Source of the DNA: Prevotella disiens JCM 6334 = ATCC 29426
GTDB taxonomy: Bacteria; Bacteroidota; Bacteroidia; Bacteroidales; Bacteroidaceae
Reading direction: 5' to 3'
Assembly (NCBI RefSeq): GCF_000613345.1
Contig: NZ_BAIS01000004.1
Location: 1-64,000, forward strand
DNA: 64,000 nt
The notes beneath the pieces were generated by a model that saw nothing but the letters and a program-made list of their open reading frames with translations, searched no databases and had not been told where the DNA came from. The position numbers were made by a program, and so were the translations under genes. Below, piece after piece: positions 63,040-64,000 of this stretch (position 1 is the first letter of the stretch; every line of letters begins with the position of its first letter).

Positions 63040-64000
63040 ATGAAAGTATATGCATTTGATTTTGATGGAACGCTGACGAAGAAGGATACTTTCCTCGCTT
63101 TTATCGAATATGCGAAAGGGTACGGAAAAACTTTTTGGGGATTTTTCTTGTTTTCGCCTATCCTTATTTTGATGAAATTAAGACTTTTTCCCAATTGGAA
63201 AGCAAAGCAAATGGTATTTTCATGGTTCTTTAAGGGCATGAATATTAATGAATTTAATCAAATTTGCCACGAGTTTGCCGATAGAAATCAGTGCATTATA
63301 CGAACAAGAGGCTGGGACACTATTCGAAAAGCATTGGCTAATGGCGAACAAGTCATTATCATTACTGCGAGTATAGAGAATTGGGTGAAGCCTTTTTTCA
63401 AGGAATTTGGTAATCAAATTAAGGTGGAAGGCACTAAAATAGATGTTAGAATAAACCAAATTACGGGGCAGTTCCTAACTCAAAATTGCTATGGTGTTGA
63501 AAAAACGAAACGCCTTAAAGAAGTGTTCCCTTATCGTCAAGCCTATGAACTAATTGCTTTTGGTGATAGTAATGGCGATAGATATTTATTAAATGAAGCC
63601 GATGAAAGTCATTATAAACCTTTTCGTAATGAAAAGACCGATAAAATCGGAGAAATTATACGATTTGGAATAGTCGGTGTAGCAGCTACAGCTATTCAAT
63701 ATGGGCTTTATTTGTTGCTATTAAAGTGGCTACAGCCACAAATTTCTAACACGATAGGGTATGCCATTAGTTTTGTTTTTAACTACATTGCATCTACAAA
63801 ATTTACCTTTAAAGTGAAGTCTACGGCAAAGAAGGGAGCGGGCTTTGCCTTCTCGCACCTCATAAATTATGTTTTACAAACGGTTTTTCTTACGCTTTTT
63901 TTGTGGTTAGGGTTGCCTAAAAATATCGCATTAATTCCAGTTTTTTGTATTTGCGTACCTATAAACTTTCTATTGGTGCGCTTGTTTCTCAAGAAAAAAT
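63040..64000 (+). CDS. HAD phosphatase fused to GtrA (runs off the window)
   Basis: At least 320 residues, open at the window end. The N-terminal HAD-IB domain has the nucleophile DFDGTLT (AFDFDGTLTKKD), QVIIITASIENW as motif II and IAFGDSNGDRYLL as motif IV. After a charged linker (about residue 205) a GtrA-like domain starts (IIRFGIVGVAATAIQYGLYLLLLKWL) with FVFNYIASTKFTF and at least four membrane segments. The HAD part could remove the phosphate left by the preceding prenyltransferase; GtrA proteins aid flipping or transfer of polyprenyl-linked sugars. The fusion of both activities in one protein is notable. Confidence 0.85.
   Translation, partial: MKVYAFDFDGTLTKKDTFLAFIEYAKGYGKTFWGFFLFSPILILMKLRLFPNWKAKQMVFSWFFKGMNINEFNQICHEFADRNQCIIRTRGWDTIRKALANGEQVIIITASIENWVKPFFKEFGNQIKVEGTKIDVRINQITGQFLTQNCYGVEKTKRLKEVFPYRQAYELIAFGDSNGDRYLLNEADESHYKPFRNEKTDKIGEIIRFGIVGVAATAIQYGLYLLLLKWLQPQISNTIGYAISFVFNYIASTKFTFKVKSTAKKGAGFAFSHLINYVLQTVFLTLFLWLGLPKNIALIPVFCICVPINFLLVRLFLKKK

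Overview
The window is Bacteroidales DNA. The evidence is the promoter form TTTG-N19-TAnnTTTG, weak or absent Shine-Dalgarno sites, a 47-bp type II-C-style CRISPR repeat, and an integrative conjugative element (ICE) of the CTnDOT/CTnERL family. The chromosomal flanks are AT-rich, while the ICE backbone is clearly GC-richer. The genus cannot be fixed from sequence alone; a Prevotella-like host is plausible.

Layout. 36-1890 is the left part of a CRISPR array (24 full repeats). 1891-55556 is a 53,666-bp ICE. 55557-56514 is the rest of the same array (11 full repeats and a degenerate terminal one). 56606-64000 is chromosome: a peroxiredoxin, a DUF2400 protein, and a surface-glycan/envelope operon (phosphoethanolamine transferase, two acyltransferases, a UbiA-type prenyltransferase, and a HAD-GtrA fusion running off the end). 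No cas genes are in the window.

The ICE sits inside one CRISPR repeat. Its left end joins repeat bases 1-10 and its right end joins bases 11-47, so precise excision would restore one repeat. The repeat contains GTATCTTTGC on the minus strand, which fits the CTnDOT attB core GTANNTTTGC. The same bases form the -7 box (TATCTTTG) of a promoter-like sequence spanning the repeat. Each repeat may therefore be both a crRNA promoter and an ICE landing site.

Within the ICE the modules read: IntDOT-type integrase, split by a 2.5-kb group II intron two residues after the catalytic tyrosine; small HTH proteins; the excision operon (xis2c-like, xis2d-like, DUF3945, exc/topoisomerase III); a DUF1896 protein and a giant methylase-helicase; tetQ-rteA-rteB; a highly structured candidate RNA; a RibD-like gene; rteC; an AT-rich cargo pair (DUF4143 ATPase and KAP NTPase); mobC-mobB-mobA; traA-traQ plus a lysozyme gene, with an IS4-type element between traJ and traK; and a minus-strand block of small conserved genes including pcfJ/pcfK. 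Tetracycline would induce tetQ-rteA-rteB; RteB activates rteC, RteC the excision operon, and the excision proteins the transfer operon (known for CTnDOT).

Sequence quality matters. Nine reading-frame breaks inside the ICE each look like one base missing from a short homopolymer, and one break in the flank looks like an extra T in a poly-T run. Both sides of each break stay perfectly coding. Consensus errors are the simplest explanation, so these genes are annotated as whole genes with a frameshift.
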